From contig CM033408.1 in NCBI GenBank assembly GCA_019426215.1, positions 5,955,077 through 6,019,076 of the forward strand: a stretch of DNA of 64,000 nt, written 5' to 3'. The translations under genes were made by a program, and so were the position numbers. The number at the start of each line of letters is the position of its first letter. Within the stretch, counting starts at the first letter, position 1. This DNA is from Buddleja alternifolia. Taxonomy: Eukaryota; Streptophyta; Magnoliopsida; Lamiales; Scrophulariaceae. Below are positions 24,293-35,222 of the stretch, piece after piece. The notes beneath the pieces are model-generated. The model did not search any database. It worked only from the letters and a program-made list of their open reading frames with translations, and was not told the origin of the DNA.

Positions 24293-24710
24293 TTGAAGAA
24301 AGAGTTGGAGAAATCCGCTAAACCACCGTTGTTGTGCCCCCGCACTGCCGCATCACCTCTGAACCCATCGACGGAAGTCGGAGCAGTCATCGACGAAGAC
24401 GACCACGAAAATAATAGCGATTTTCTACCATCACCAGAAGCGTCGCCGACGAAAATTAGTTCAAGGAGAGAAAAATGTCTTTTAGGGACTGTCAAATTCA
24501 ACGATGAGCTGCACGTCATGTCCATCGGAGAGAGTATGACCTTGGATGGATTGTACAATAATTTGACAAGAAGGTGGGCGGCGATTAATCACGAATTGGT
24601 GGTTGTGAAGTACATCTCTCCCCGGTACAAGCTTTAAGTAGCTCTAAATGACGAGGAGAACTTCAACAATATGCGTCAACTACACAAAATCCTAGACGTG
24701 GACGTGGTGG
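24293..24710 (+). pseudogene. PB1-like N-terminal segment of a MULE-type transposase, 5' part
   Basis: The frame opens with no ATG and encodes an acidic, Ser-rich stretch. From about residue 60 comes a ubiquitin-like/PB1-like segment (GTVKFNDELHVMSIGE...LYNNLTRRW, VVVKYISPRYKL). An in-frame TAA follows at 24635-24637, then VALNDEENFNNMRQLHKILD up to 24710. This layout (short beta-grasp region before a MuDR domain) is usual for the N-terminus of plant Mutator-like transposases and relatives. The coding run is then interrupted by the LTR element at 24711 and resumes at 27146. The stop codon, missing start and insertion all mark a dead gene. Assignment is by pattern, not by search. Confidence 0.55.
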
Positions 24711-25316
24711 TGATGGGTTTGGTGGAGTCGGATCAAAATATGGTCAAGAAGAGGAGCCAAAATAGAGCCAAGAAGGGTTGGGGTTGACCGGGATTGCAAA
24801 AAGATGCAAAGGAGTCGAAAAACGAATCGGGGCGACCCCAGACGCTGCCGACGGCGCCCAGGCGCAGGGGCCAGCCCAGGCACTGCCAGCGGCGCCCAGG
24901 CGTGGGTCAGGCGGCGTCCAGGCGTCGGCAGGGGGCGCCCAGGCGCGGGCAGCGCTCTGACCGCGCGTTTTTCGACGTGTTTTTGTATGTTGGCGGATTT
25001 TTGACATGTTTTGAGTCCTACCTTGTGTAGAATTGTTTCCTATTGTGTTAGGAATTATTCCCTAGTTGTTTAGGATTGTTTTTCCTAATTTGTTAGGGTT
25101 TTAGACTTCTCCACCATTATAAATATGTGAACTCACTCTTGTAATTGATTGATTGATGTACTTTGAAATAAATAAAGATGTAGCTTAGGTTGGCTCGTGG
25201 ATGTAGGCAAGTTATGCCGAAGCACGTTAAAATCCTCGTGTTTTTCTTCATGTTTAGGTTTAGGTTTTCTCGTTTCTTGATTATTCTTCGTGCTCTGATG
25301 CCTACCATCTCTAACA
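24711..25316 (+). repeat. 5' LTR of the non-coding retroelement
   Basis: It begins TGATGGG and ends CTAACA. It contains an unusual GC-rich block (about 24826-24965) built from repeats of GGCGCCCAGGCG. It is nearly identical to 26535-27140 with scattered substitutions. Confidence 0.9.
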
Positions 25317-25318
25317 AC

Positions 25319-25330
25319 TGGTATCAGAGC
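25319..25330 (+). promoter_or_regulatory. tRNA-iMet primer-binding site
   Basis: TGGTATCAGAGC lies two bases after the 5' LTR, complementary to the 3' end of plant initiator methionine tRNA. Confidence 0.85.
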
Positions 25331-26534
25331 CATAGGTTGTAGATTTAGGAGACGTCTTAGATCTAGGTCTATGGGGAAGTGTTTTTGGCTAAACGAGGAT
25401 TTCGTCGCGGGAACAATGGTAGGAGATGGAAGAGTAATCAAGCTCGACGATTTCGTTGCAGATAAACACGGATTGAGGTCGTGGTGAAGCCGGAGAAGAT
25501 GACAGAGGAGGATGAGATTGGGTAGATCGTCAACCAAAGAAGAGTAATCCCGTTGAACATTAACGAGAAAACGTTGAAAAATCGTGGTGCTAGCAGATAG
25601 GCAGATTCGCAGCAGCAGTGGCAGATTTGTGTTGCCAGGTGGGCAGAACATAAAGCCAGTGGGAGCAGTTGTGGTGCCAGAGGCAGAACCATAGAGCCAG
25701 AGGTCAGAGAGCAAAATCCATGTTTCTGAGAGGGAGCGAATGAGTTGCTAGATCGAGGGGGCAGAGCTATGGTGCCAAGAAAGCAAATCCACCGAGCCAG
25801 AGGTCAGAATGATAGAATCGGTAATCGAGTTGGTAGAGTCGTGTAGTCGAGAGACCAGAGGGCAGGGTTGTGGAGGCATGACCACGTAGAGAGACCATGA
25901 GGATAGGAAGCGGTGCTGGGAGGGGTTGACCGTGGAGTCGGAAGCCATGGTGGCAGGATGCGAAGCTGGGTAGGCAGAGTCGCGGAGTCGTGGTGGTTTA
26001 TTGGCAGAGGGATGTGACATAGCTCGTGGAGTAGGAGCTCGAGCAGATATGTCAATGACCCGAGTTGGCCATTGAAAACCGAGTTGGCTGTTGGATCAGA
26101 GACAGCTCATGCAGGGGCACAGAGCAGATATGTAAGGGATCCGAGATTGCCGTTGGAAAAAGTCCTTGGTGGAAAGATGTCAGTGGACGGGTTGACCGAG
26201 GCGGTTTGAGTGTGACATGTTCGGGTTTTAGAGTAACCTATATCCGAGGGTCAGTTGGACCAAGATGGATATGCTACGATATTCAGGAGTTGGCTGATCA
26301 CCAAACGAATAAGGTAGTGGCGAGGGTTCAAAAGGGGGAACGATGTTCACAGAGAGAGTTCGTCAAGTGGGTGACACTAGAGGACGAATGAATTGAAGAG
26401 ACATAGAGAGGTCTCGGGATTTGATCTCCATTGAATTTGGGGATGGGTCGAATAGACTAAGGTTCACTTAGGATAAGTGAAGAGGTGGTTCGAGTTGAGT
26501 TCGGGTTATTTTGATCAGTCTCCAAGTGGGAGAT

Positions 26535-27140
26535 TGATGGGTTTGGTGGAGTCGGATCAAAATATGGTCAAGAAGAGGAGCCAAAATAGAGCTAAGAAGG
26601 GTCGGGGTTGACAGGGATTGCAAAAAGATGAAAAGAAGTCGAAAAACTAATCGGGGCGACCCCAAACGCTGCCGGCGGCGCCCAGGCGCGGGGGCCAGCC
26701 CAGACACTGCCAGCGGCGCCTAGGCGTGGGTCAGGCGGCATCTAGGCGTCTGCAAGGGGCGCCTAGGCGCGGGCAGAGCGCTGACGGCGTGTTTTTCGAC
26801 GTGTTTTTGTATTTTGGGGGATTTTTGACTTGTTTTGAGTCCTACCTTGTATGGAATTGTTTCCTATTGTGTTAAGAATTATTCTCTAGTTGTTTAGGAT
26901 TGTTTTTCCGAATTTGTTAGGGTTTTAAACTTCTCCACCATTATAAATATGTGAACTCACTCTTGTAATTGATTGATTGATGTACTTTGAAAGAAATAAA
27001 TATGCAGTCTAGGTTGGCTCGTGGATGTAGGCAAGTTATGCCGAACCACGTTAAAATCCTCGTGTCGTCATCTTCATGATTAGGCTTAGATTTCTTGTTT
27101 CTTGATTATTTTTCGTGCTCTGCTACTACCATCCCTAACA
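26535..27140 (+). repeat. 3' LTR of the non-coding retroelement
   Basis: It is the same length as the 5' LTR (606 bp), with TG...CA ends, and is followed by the GGTGG duplication. CpG positions in the GC-rich block differ between the two LTRs, as expected from deamination. Confidence 0.9.
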
Positions 27141-27145
27141 GGTGG

Positions 27146-27199
27146 ATATGTTCGTGTTCCGCAAAAGATCACCGGAGCCAAGGAGGTGCTTCCATTAGG
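27146..27199 (+). pseudogene. PB1-like transposase segment, part beyond the LTR insertion
   Basis: Reading on from 24710 after removing the insertion and one GGTGG copy, the frame continues as VDMFVFRKRSPEPRRC and then meets a stop. The continuation in frame across the insertion supports a single older coding segment. Confidence 0.5.
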
Positions 27200-27299
27200 T
27201 AGTTTACATACACATATTGATGCCTTAACATTGTATTTGTCGCCTTTAACATACATCATGCTCATGTTAAACATAATTCATCTTGACATTAGTAATACT

Positions 27300-27500
27300 T
27301 AGTGTACACAATAAAATTACTTCATGTTCTCTTTAAAAATACTTCACTTTACACATACGTCATGATCTTCTTAAAAATACTTCATTTTCTTATTAACAGT
27401 ACTTCTTGTTCCTTTAAAATTAATAACTTCATTTGTGCTTAAACATACTCCATAGTCGCTGTAACAATACTACATTTGTACTTTAAACATACTTCATAAT
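27300..27500. repeat. Degenerate TACTTCATT-type short repeat
   Basis: Words such as AAAATACTTCATTT and ACATACTTCAT recur every 20-40 bases. It may be a worn extension of the minisatellite that becomes regular after 28.2 kb. Confidence 0.5.
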
Positions 27501-27580
27501 TATTGTACGATAATGCATTTGCACTCATGATTGTTGTAACAGTACTTTCTAAATGTAGTTGTTCTCATTTGTTGATAGTA

Positions 27581-27774
27581 GTTAAAAGGTGTCCTAAATG
27601 TAGTTGTTCTTCATGTAGGGACCTAGTGTGGTATAGAACCATTACACTGGCTTTTCCCATGGAATTTGCAGGTGCTTCTTTTGAATATAAACTCCAGGTG
27701 GAAGAGTCAGTATAGTGATTTTATATCCCACAAGGCCCCTACATGAGGACACTTGTAGTTTAACACCTTTTAAC
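27581..27774. repeat. 194-bp near-perfect hairpin (fold-back element)
   Basis: The two halves are inverted copies over almost their whole length: GTTAAAAGGTGT at 27581 pairs with ACACCTTTTAAC at the right end, CATGTAGGG pairs with CCCCTACATG, and the inner arms near TATAGAACCATTACACT pair with AGTATAGTGATTTTATA. The loop is short and lies near 27677. It is most likely a small MITE; a miRNA-like precursor is an alternative. Confidence 0.7.
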
Positions 27775-28199
27775 TTGTAAGACAACGACACTAACGTTTT
27801 GACATTTTTTATCGTTTAGTGTTTTGTTTACTTGTATTTGACATCATTACCTTTTTTATCCCACTAATACCCCGTATTTTTTTGTTTTCTTGAGCACGAT
27901 GAAGAGGATGATGATTGAAAAATTGTGTGACGGGTTGGGCGAATTGAGTAGATATCATAAAGGGTTGCTTGCTAAGCCCTAAATTTGCTCGTGTTTTTTG
28001 GAGACACTACTGGGGCAGATTGTTTTGAAACTCTTTTAAGATGTTAGTTTTGACTTTGTTGAATGATAATGATTTGTATTTTTATTATGAATATGTTGAC
28101 ACGTTTTGTCGTATTTATTGATTTAGTTTTGTGGTATTTACTGTTAAATTCATGTTTCCATGATATAAATAGCATGTAAATATAGCACACAAATTTAAC

Positions 28200-29990
28200 A
28201 AAATTCGTCCTTTAAAATGTATAAAAAGTCAATTTACATGTATACAAATACGTCATTTATAAGTCACAATATGTCCATTGGAATTACATATACGTCATTT
28301 TACAATTAAACATACGTCACTTTAATGTAAACATATGCCATTTTACATGTAAACATACGTCAATTGATATGTACCAATACGTCAATGATGTGTGCCTATA
28401 CGTCATTTATGTGTACCTATACGTCATTTCAATAAAGTCACTTATATGTAATAATACTTTTTTTATATCACAATACGTCGTTTGGAATTACATATACATC
28501 ATTTTAGATGTAAAGATATGTCATTTTACATTTAAACATACGTCAATTTTAATGTAAACATATGTCAATGTTCTGTACCAATACGTCATTTCAATTGTGA
28601 CAATACGTCCTTTAAATGAAGTAAAAAGTCACTTTTATGTAATAATACTTCATTTTATATGTCATAAAAAGTCGATTGGAATTACATATACGTCATTTTA
28701 ATGTAAACATATGTCATTTTACATGTAAACATACGTCAGTTGATGTGTACCAATACATCATTCAATATACTTATACGTCATTGATATGTACCTATACGTC
28801 AATTGATATGTAGTCATACGTCAATTGATATGTATACATACATCAATTGATATGTAGCCATATGCTAATTGATATGCTTACATACGTCAATTGATACGTA
28901 GTCATACGTCAATTGATATGTAGCCATACGTCAATTGATATGTTAGCATACATCAGATGATATATAGCCATACGTTAATTGATATGTATACATACATCAA
29001 TTGATATGTATACATACATCAATTGATATGTAGTCATATGTCAACTGATATGTAGCCATACGCCAATTGATATGTATACATTCGTCAATTGAGATGTATA
29101 CATACGTAAATTAATATGTAGTCATACGTCAATTGATATGTATACATAAGTCAATTGATATGTATACATATGTCAATTGAGATGTATACATACGTCAATT
29201 GATATGTATCCATGCTTCAATTGGTATGTATACATACGTCAATTGATATGTATGCATACGTCAATTGATATGTATGCATACGTCAATTGATAGGTATGCA
29301 TACGTCAATTGATATGTAGTCATACGTCAATTGAGATTTATACATGCGCCAATTGATATGCATACATACGCCAATTGATATATATATATATATATATATA
29401 CATACGTCAATTGATATGTATACATGCGTTATTGATATGCATACATGCGTCACTGATATGTAGTTATACATCAACTGAGATGTATACATACTTTAATTGA
29501 TATATATACATATGTCAATTGAGATGTATACATACGTAATTGATATATAGCCATGCGTCAATTGTTATGTAGCTATACGTCAATTGATATGTAGTCATAT
29601 GTTAATAGATACATATCCATATGTCAATTGATATGTAGCCATACATCGATTGGTATGTAGCTATACGTCAATATATATGTACCCATACGTCAATTAATAT
29701 GTATACATACGTCAATTGATATATAGTCATACGTCAATTGATATGTATACATACGTCATTGATGTGTACCTATATGTCATTGATGTTTACCTATACGTCA
29801 TTTCAATAAATTCACTTATATGTAATAATACTTCATTTTATATGTCACAACACGTCGATTGAAATTACAAATACGTCATTTTAACATAAACATACGTCAT
29901 TTTACATGTAAACATACGTCAGCTGAAGTAAGTCATTTTTCGTTGTATTATACAATGTATTATTTAATATAAGTCAATTTACATGTAAAC
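28200..29990 (+). repeat. Minisatellite array, ACGTCAATTGATATGTA units
   Basis: Units of about 22 bases, variants of ACGTCAATTGATATGTA followed by TACAT or GCCAT, repeat dozens of times, most regularly from about 28740 to 29770. The left part contains looser ACGTCATTTTA variants. Units are not identical and there are no spacers, so this is not a CRISPR-like array. Confidence 0.9.
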
Positions 29991-30004
29991 ATATGTTAAT
30001 TGAT

Positions 30005-30075
30005 GTAAACCATGAACCCTATACCATAAAACCCTAAAGCCTAAACCATAAATCCTAAACCCTAAATGCCAAAGC
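30005..30075 (+). repeat. Degenerate telomere-like (CCCTAAA) tract
   Basis: About nine loose copies of ACCCTAAA/CCATAAA/CCTAAACC lie between the two minisatellite arrays, resembling worn interstitial plant telomere repeats. Confidence 0.6.
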
Positions 30076-30334
30076 ATTATTTTTTAAGGAATGATTGTAT
30101 ATATTTGTAATATTTTAAAGTTGTATTATACAATTTATTGGAGAATAATAGGAGTTGAATCAATAAAGGTACGTACATATCTTTCACAAACAAAATGTGT
30201 GTAAACACTACTACTAGTAATCACAAGTGTAAATTGTGTGAGTTTGAAGTACTCATTCACATGCTTATACTTGGGCATGTTATATATATTTATAATGTAA
30301 CGGAAGTGCATTAAACAACATACTTGGAGCAAAA

Positions 30335-30810
30335 TATGCATTTATTGACGTATGTATACATCTCAATTGACGTATGTATACATCTCAATTGACGTATATA
30401 TACATATCAATTGATGTATGACTACATACCAATTAACGTATGACTACATATCAATTGATGTGATATATGACTACATATCAATTGATGTATGTATACATAT
30501 CAATTGACATAGCCTATATATCAATTGTCGTATGTATACATATAAATTGACATATGGCTACATATCTATTGACGTATGGCTACATGTCAATTGACGTATC
30601 GATGCATATCAATTGAGGTATGTATACATATCAATTACGTATGTATACATATCAATTGGCGTATGACTACATATCAATTGACATATGAATACATAACAAC
30701 TGACGTATGGATATATATCAATTGACGTATGATTATATTTTAAATGACATAGAGATTAAGTTAAATGACGTATAGATACAATAAAAATGACGTATTGTTC
30801 ATATAATAAA
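30335..30810 (-). repeat. Minisatellite array in inverted orientation
   Basis: The unit of the 28.2-30.0 kb array recurs here as its reverse complement (TACATATCAATTGACGTATG). The two arrays face each other around about 350 bases of other sequence and could form a long imperfect hairpin. Confidence 0.85.
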
Positions 30811-30901
30811 AAATATACCATACAAATCATCCATAACATTATTAACATCAATCAAATAAATCAACTATATAATTGTTAATGACAATCAATCACGTAGTCA
30901 A

Positions 30902-33463
30902 CTATGACCTTTGTCTCAGAATGACTGTGGCCATACGTGCCCGGAAATAATCTAACCCAACACTCTCGTGATATGACCAAAATGCCTCAGTATCTACGGC
31001 AAAACACTCTGCCCACATGCACACAAAAATCCCACAATCAACCCCCCCTCTTGTTGGTGGCAATCCTCCTTTTTTTCCATGGTTCCCTCGCCAATATCGT
31101 AACCCAACTTGTTTTTCAAATCAGTCGAGAAAAACTTAGCCTGCAAAAAGGAATTTAACATTTTTTAATATTCTCATTTAAATGAAATGTAAACGAACTC
31201 ACAATAAGTTTTGCCGCTGCTGATTTATTTGGGGTCCAAATAGAATTCATGTGTATGAACTTTTTCTCCTTCGTATCAATAACTAGAAGTGTCCAATGAA
31301 ATTCGTCGAAAATTGGGATCATGATATACCACCACGTGTTCATGATGTCCAATGTTAGCTTCTGTATAGATTTAGCTGAATGTCCAGTCAAATTATCAGC
31401 AATACCTACATACTGATCTTGACGGACGGGCGTGCTTAGTTTGTGAAGTTTCAGAAGGACTTTAGTCTATCAAATGTTAATTTGTTAGTATTACAATCTA
31501 ACAAAATCCCAACACGTACGATTGTTTTTTTAGATTATTCTACATTGATACCTGAAAATAAGAGGGAGAATAGAAGACGCGGTGGCCAACAGTCGCTGAA
31601 ATGATATTGTTACACAGAATGTCCACGTAGAAATCCACCAAAGACGAGGATAGTGCCTCCCCGAACAATAGATCACAAAACTCTTTGTGACAAAGAATAC
31701 AGGTGCATCCCAAACAGGCACACTGCAAATTGAGTTTAGCATTACTAGTAGACAAATTAATTAAACTAAAATAAAAAGATAAGTAATATATTTAGTATTT
31801 GTACTCCAGCATGCCTCCACAAATATCTCCACAAATATAAGAATTAATGATCCGACGATCATCGTCACTTAGGTCGGTGTAGTCCATCATCCCTTTGTAC
31901 TGCTCATAGGTATTCTTTTTGTCAACTTCATTAAATGATATATCATTGTCCTCGACTTCAATTGGAATATGTACATACATGTCATAGTCTCAGATGTAGT
32001 ATGGTTTCGTGTTAAATGCAATAAATATTTGCATAAATGAAGTATGTGTTCCTAAGGAATGCAGTATACAAAGTCATGTTTAATTTAGTATGGTTTCCTT
32101 ATAAATGACGTACGAAATCGTACTACCCAAAGTATGAATTCTTACTCATTAACATATTGAGTACTTTAATTGCAGTATGCAAAGTCATGTTTTACCCCGG
32201 TATTGATTTGTCTTGCCTCATGTGAAAGAATCCTTTTGCCTAGTCATTCGATTACCTTTTTTCTTGCCCGTAGTTTCGAAGCAGAAATATGATCAACATC
32301 ATCTGGTGATAGTGGTGCTTCAATTGGTTTTATAAATTTTTTCTCATCTTTAAAATGATATATCTCAATAATCTTGTAAAAACATAAAATTTCAAACTTG
32401 CAATGAATTTTTAAGGAAGATTAAACATTGTAAACACACCAATTACCTCATCTGGAGTAAGTGCTCTAAATTGTCGCACGGCAGCATTAATGTCGTTGGA
32501 GATGATAGTTCTCTCCCATTTAAAAAGCCATGGGACAGAGTGAACCACGCGTTGAGTCCCCATAGAGGGCATATGCTCATTAACTCAAGCCTAGAATGGC
32601 GCTAATAACAATGAGTATTTAGATCTATGCAATTTTAAATGGTTTCCTAGAAAACATACCTTATTTAACTGTTGTGCAGAACTAATACAACTTACCATAA
32701 GCCCAATTGTACATCCATTGATGTATCTCATTTGCCCCGATTTTGCAATATACTCGCAGATTTGTTGCATCAAGAGTGAGTGAATTGCCCGCCCCCAAGC
32801 ATACTTCCCAAGGTATTCCCAATCATGCACGTAAACAAGCAAAAATCCCGGAGTACGAAAGTTATTGCATGGAAAGAAAATAGTATTACACACAAAAATA
32901 ACATACATCATAACAAAATCCTTTATGTCCACCTTCGATTTCTTAGAGACTAACTCATATAATTTCATAACAATATTATCCCGCGTCACTTCACTCACTT
33001 TCCCGTTAAAATGTTTACTTAATGTTTTGGACTCCACCAATTTCATATCCAAGTCAACATACTGACCTAACTCGTGGAGCTCCATCACAATGGAGAATTC
33101 GGACGTGAGGAATGGAACTTTAGTGCCCTTACTGAAAATAAATGCCTTACTCTCCAAACGGAATGTCAGCAATAGTGCCCCAACTCGAGCTAAGCTATGG
33201 GACATATTCGAAATTTGCATGTATGAGAAGAACGAAGTCTTGTTTATTGCTTCTCGTTGCTTTTCCGACATCAATCGAACTAATTCTTCCATTACTTTAC
33301 GTAATGTATTCGGGTAGCACTGTGACATGACATTGTACTCCTTCCTCTGATGTTTTAAGCAAGGCGGAAATCGATTTTGAGAGAAATTTCTGGCTGCAAT
33401 TTGAGAATACAATGAAGAAGGAGGCAACGTGTTGAGAAGACGCTGAAGAAGATGAGAGAACAT
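30902..33463 (-). pseudogene. Ulp1/C48-like cysteine protease gene of transposon-associated type
   Basis: Seven putative exons on the minus strand can be joined with GT-AG borders: 32660-33463 (from ATG at 33463), 32447-32575, 32256-32363, about 31808-31991, 31552-31725, 31203-31466 and 30902-31140. The first encodes a segment like the DUF1985-type region that precedes Ulp1 domains in plant proteins. The C-terminal part has the Ulp1 layout: DEFHWTLLVID with the catalytic His, IHMNS where the catalytic Asp is expected but Asn is seen, and DCGIFVCMWAECF around the catalytic Cys. Just before the Cys motif a run of seven G (31045-31051 region, C on plus) puts the frame out. Ulp1 proteases cleave SUMO; in plants many copies ride on Mutator-like elements. 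Whether this copy is active is doubtful because of the Asn and the frame break. Confidence 0.65.
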
Positions 33464-33539
33464 AGAGGTTGAAGAAGGCGGGAGGAAACTGATGCACTTA
33501 TGGACAATCACGTAATTTTTTGTTCAAATTAAGGACATT

Positions 33540-33656
33540 TTTGTCTTTTCATAGGGGTTTGGGAGCTTAGGCAAATTTCAATTAGGAGCTAAAGAGTGCA
33601 GACTTGAAAACTGATTTTTAACTTTGAATAAGGTTTAGGGATTTTCTACCAATTTT
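33540..33656. other. Short AT-rich spacer
   Basis: Nothing recognised beyond the promoter-side flank of the Ulp1-like gene. Confidence 0.3.
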
Positions 33657-34853
33657 TCCATTATTTATATTTGATTTAAATATTTATTTTTAATTATAAC
33701 ATGTAAAAATTAATTTTGGATATTCCTTTTCTTTTTTTGGGACCACAATTATCGAGTATGAAAAGTTGATCCGAAACGGAATATAATGATCTTGATCCCT
33801 AAAATTTTCATTGAGTTTTGAATTATTTTTTTAAAGTAAATTGCATGAGTCTTGCTTTGGTGAAAATTTAAAGATATTTATTTATTACTTTACTTCCAAA
33901 TTTTACTTATTTTAAATTTTCGCCACAGATTTTACTCATGCCAAGTAACAAAACTCACTATATATACATTATGTACACAATATTATTAATGTAAAAAGTG
34001 CATAAAAATGTAAATTAAAGATACACAAGTTTTATTTAAATTTTTTAATCATTTCTATAAATTTTCATGATTTTTTTAGAATCGAAACCGAAATTGTGGA
34101 TATCCTCAAAATTACTGTAGAAATTTTCATCGAAATTTTCGTAAATTTAATTCCCCGAAATCTGTAACGATGCCTAAATTTAATACATTGATCACGTCTA
34201 ATTTAATACATTGATCGTGTCTACTACTAACAACATTGCTTTCTTTTTCCCGTCTATTAAATCGTATTTCTTCTAACAAAATTGCTAATAAGGTAAGTAC
34301 GTTTTTCTTCCATTATTTTTCTTGATAAGTGTTACTCTTCCATTTTGGCCAAGGTATTAAATATCAATTTCGTTCTAGATTTGGGGGTATTAAATTTACG
34401 AAAATTTCGAGGATATTCATAATTTCGGTTTTGAATCTAGAGAAATTTATAGAGATAATTGAAAATTTTAAATAAAATTTTGGGCATCTTTAATTTATAT
34501 TATTATGCATTTTTTACATTAATAATATTGTGTGTATAATGTATATATATTGAGCTTTGTTAATTAGTATGAGTAAAATCTGTGGTGAAAATTTAAAATA
34601 AGTAGGATTTGGAAGTAAAGTAATGAATAAATGATTTTACAACTTCACTACAACAGTCCAAATACAATTTTCATAAAATATATTATTCGGAATCATATGA
34701 AATTTCTAGGATTAAAATTCTTATACTCCGTCTTATATTAACCTTTTATACTCGATAATTGTGGTCCCAAAGAAAGAAGAAGAATATCTAAAATAAATTT
34801 TTACACGTTATAATTAAACATAAATATTAAATAAAATATAAATAATTTAATAT
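33657..34853. repeat. 1.2-kb imperfect inverted repeat (fold-back)
   Basis: The left arm (33657 to about 34160) matches the reverse complement of the right arm (about 34383-34853) over most of its length. For example GGGACCACAATTATCGAGTA pairs with TACTCGATAATTGTGGTCCC, and AATTTTCGCCACAGATTTTA with its inverted partner near 34580. The middle 220 bases are the loop. Arms are AT-rich and non-coding. Confidence 0.8.
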
Positions 34854-35100
34854 TATTTTTAAATTTCGAGAAATTTTGGATTTTTGTGAAAATTTCGAAA
34901 AATTTCGGATTTCGGTGGATATTCTGCAAAATAATTTAATCTTGAATTTAAATTTCAAGAAATTTCGTGTTTTTATGGAAAATTCGAGTTTTGGTCGAAA
35001 TTTCGATGGATATTCTACAAAATTAGATCAAAAATAAAATTTTGCTTCGGGACTTTAGAAAACCCGAAATCTCCATCGAAATTTAAGACTATGATTTTGG
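34854..35100. repeat. GAAATTTCG-rich repeat flank
   Basis: Repeated GAAATTTCG/AAATTTCGG words continue outside the fold-back and include two copies of GGATATTCTRCAAAAT. Likely part of the same repeat family. Confidence 0.5.
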
Positions 35101-35222
35101 CATATTGCGGGATTCAATAAATGGACATGGAATAACTGTTTGCCCAATCAAAAAATAACTCTACGAATATGAGCATGCACCCTATAAACTGGAATTCTCG
35201 AAACATCTCCTCTTTCAAAATG

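Larger units (their letters stand above)
24711..27140 (+). mobile_element. Complete non-coding LTR retroelement (TRIM/LARD-like), TSD GGTGG
   Basis: Two LTRs of 606 bp each (24711-25316 and 26535-27140) bound a 1218-bp internal region. The element is flanked by GGTGG (24706-24710 and 27141-27145). A primer-binding site TGGTATCAGAGC (25319-25330), matching the 3' end of initiator tRNA-Met, follows the 5' LTR, and a purine tract (CCAAGTGGGAGA, about 26522-26533) precedes the 3' LTR. The internal region has no gag or pol, only G-rich repetitive sequence with recurring GGCAGAG words. It must rely on enzymes from another, Copia-type, element. Confidence 0.9.

Noticed and set aside
24744..25007. 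Overlapping GC-rich open frames in the LTR
   Set aside because: Open only because of the GGCGCCCAGGCG tandem block, and on both strands; both LTR copies behave alike.
25133..26055. Minus-strand frames of 193, 90 and 83 codons
   Set aside because: They lie in the internal region of the non-coding LTR element, are Ser/Pro/His-rich from repeats, and match no gag or pol block.
29283..29489. 68-codon minus-strand frame
   Set aside because: Translation of the minisatellite units; no independent support.
28200..29990. CRISPR-like array
   Set aside because: Units are adjacent and imperfect with no spacers, in a plant nuclear sequence; a minisatellite.
32865..33330. Plus-strand frames opposite the Ulp1-like gene
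   Set aside because: Shadows of the minus-strand coding exons.
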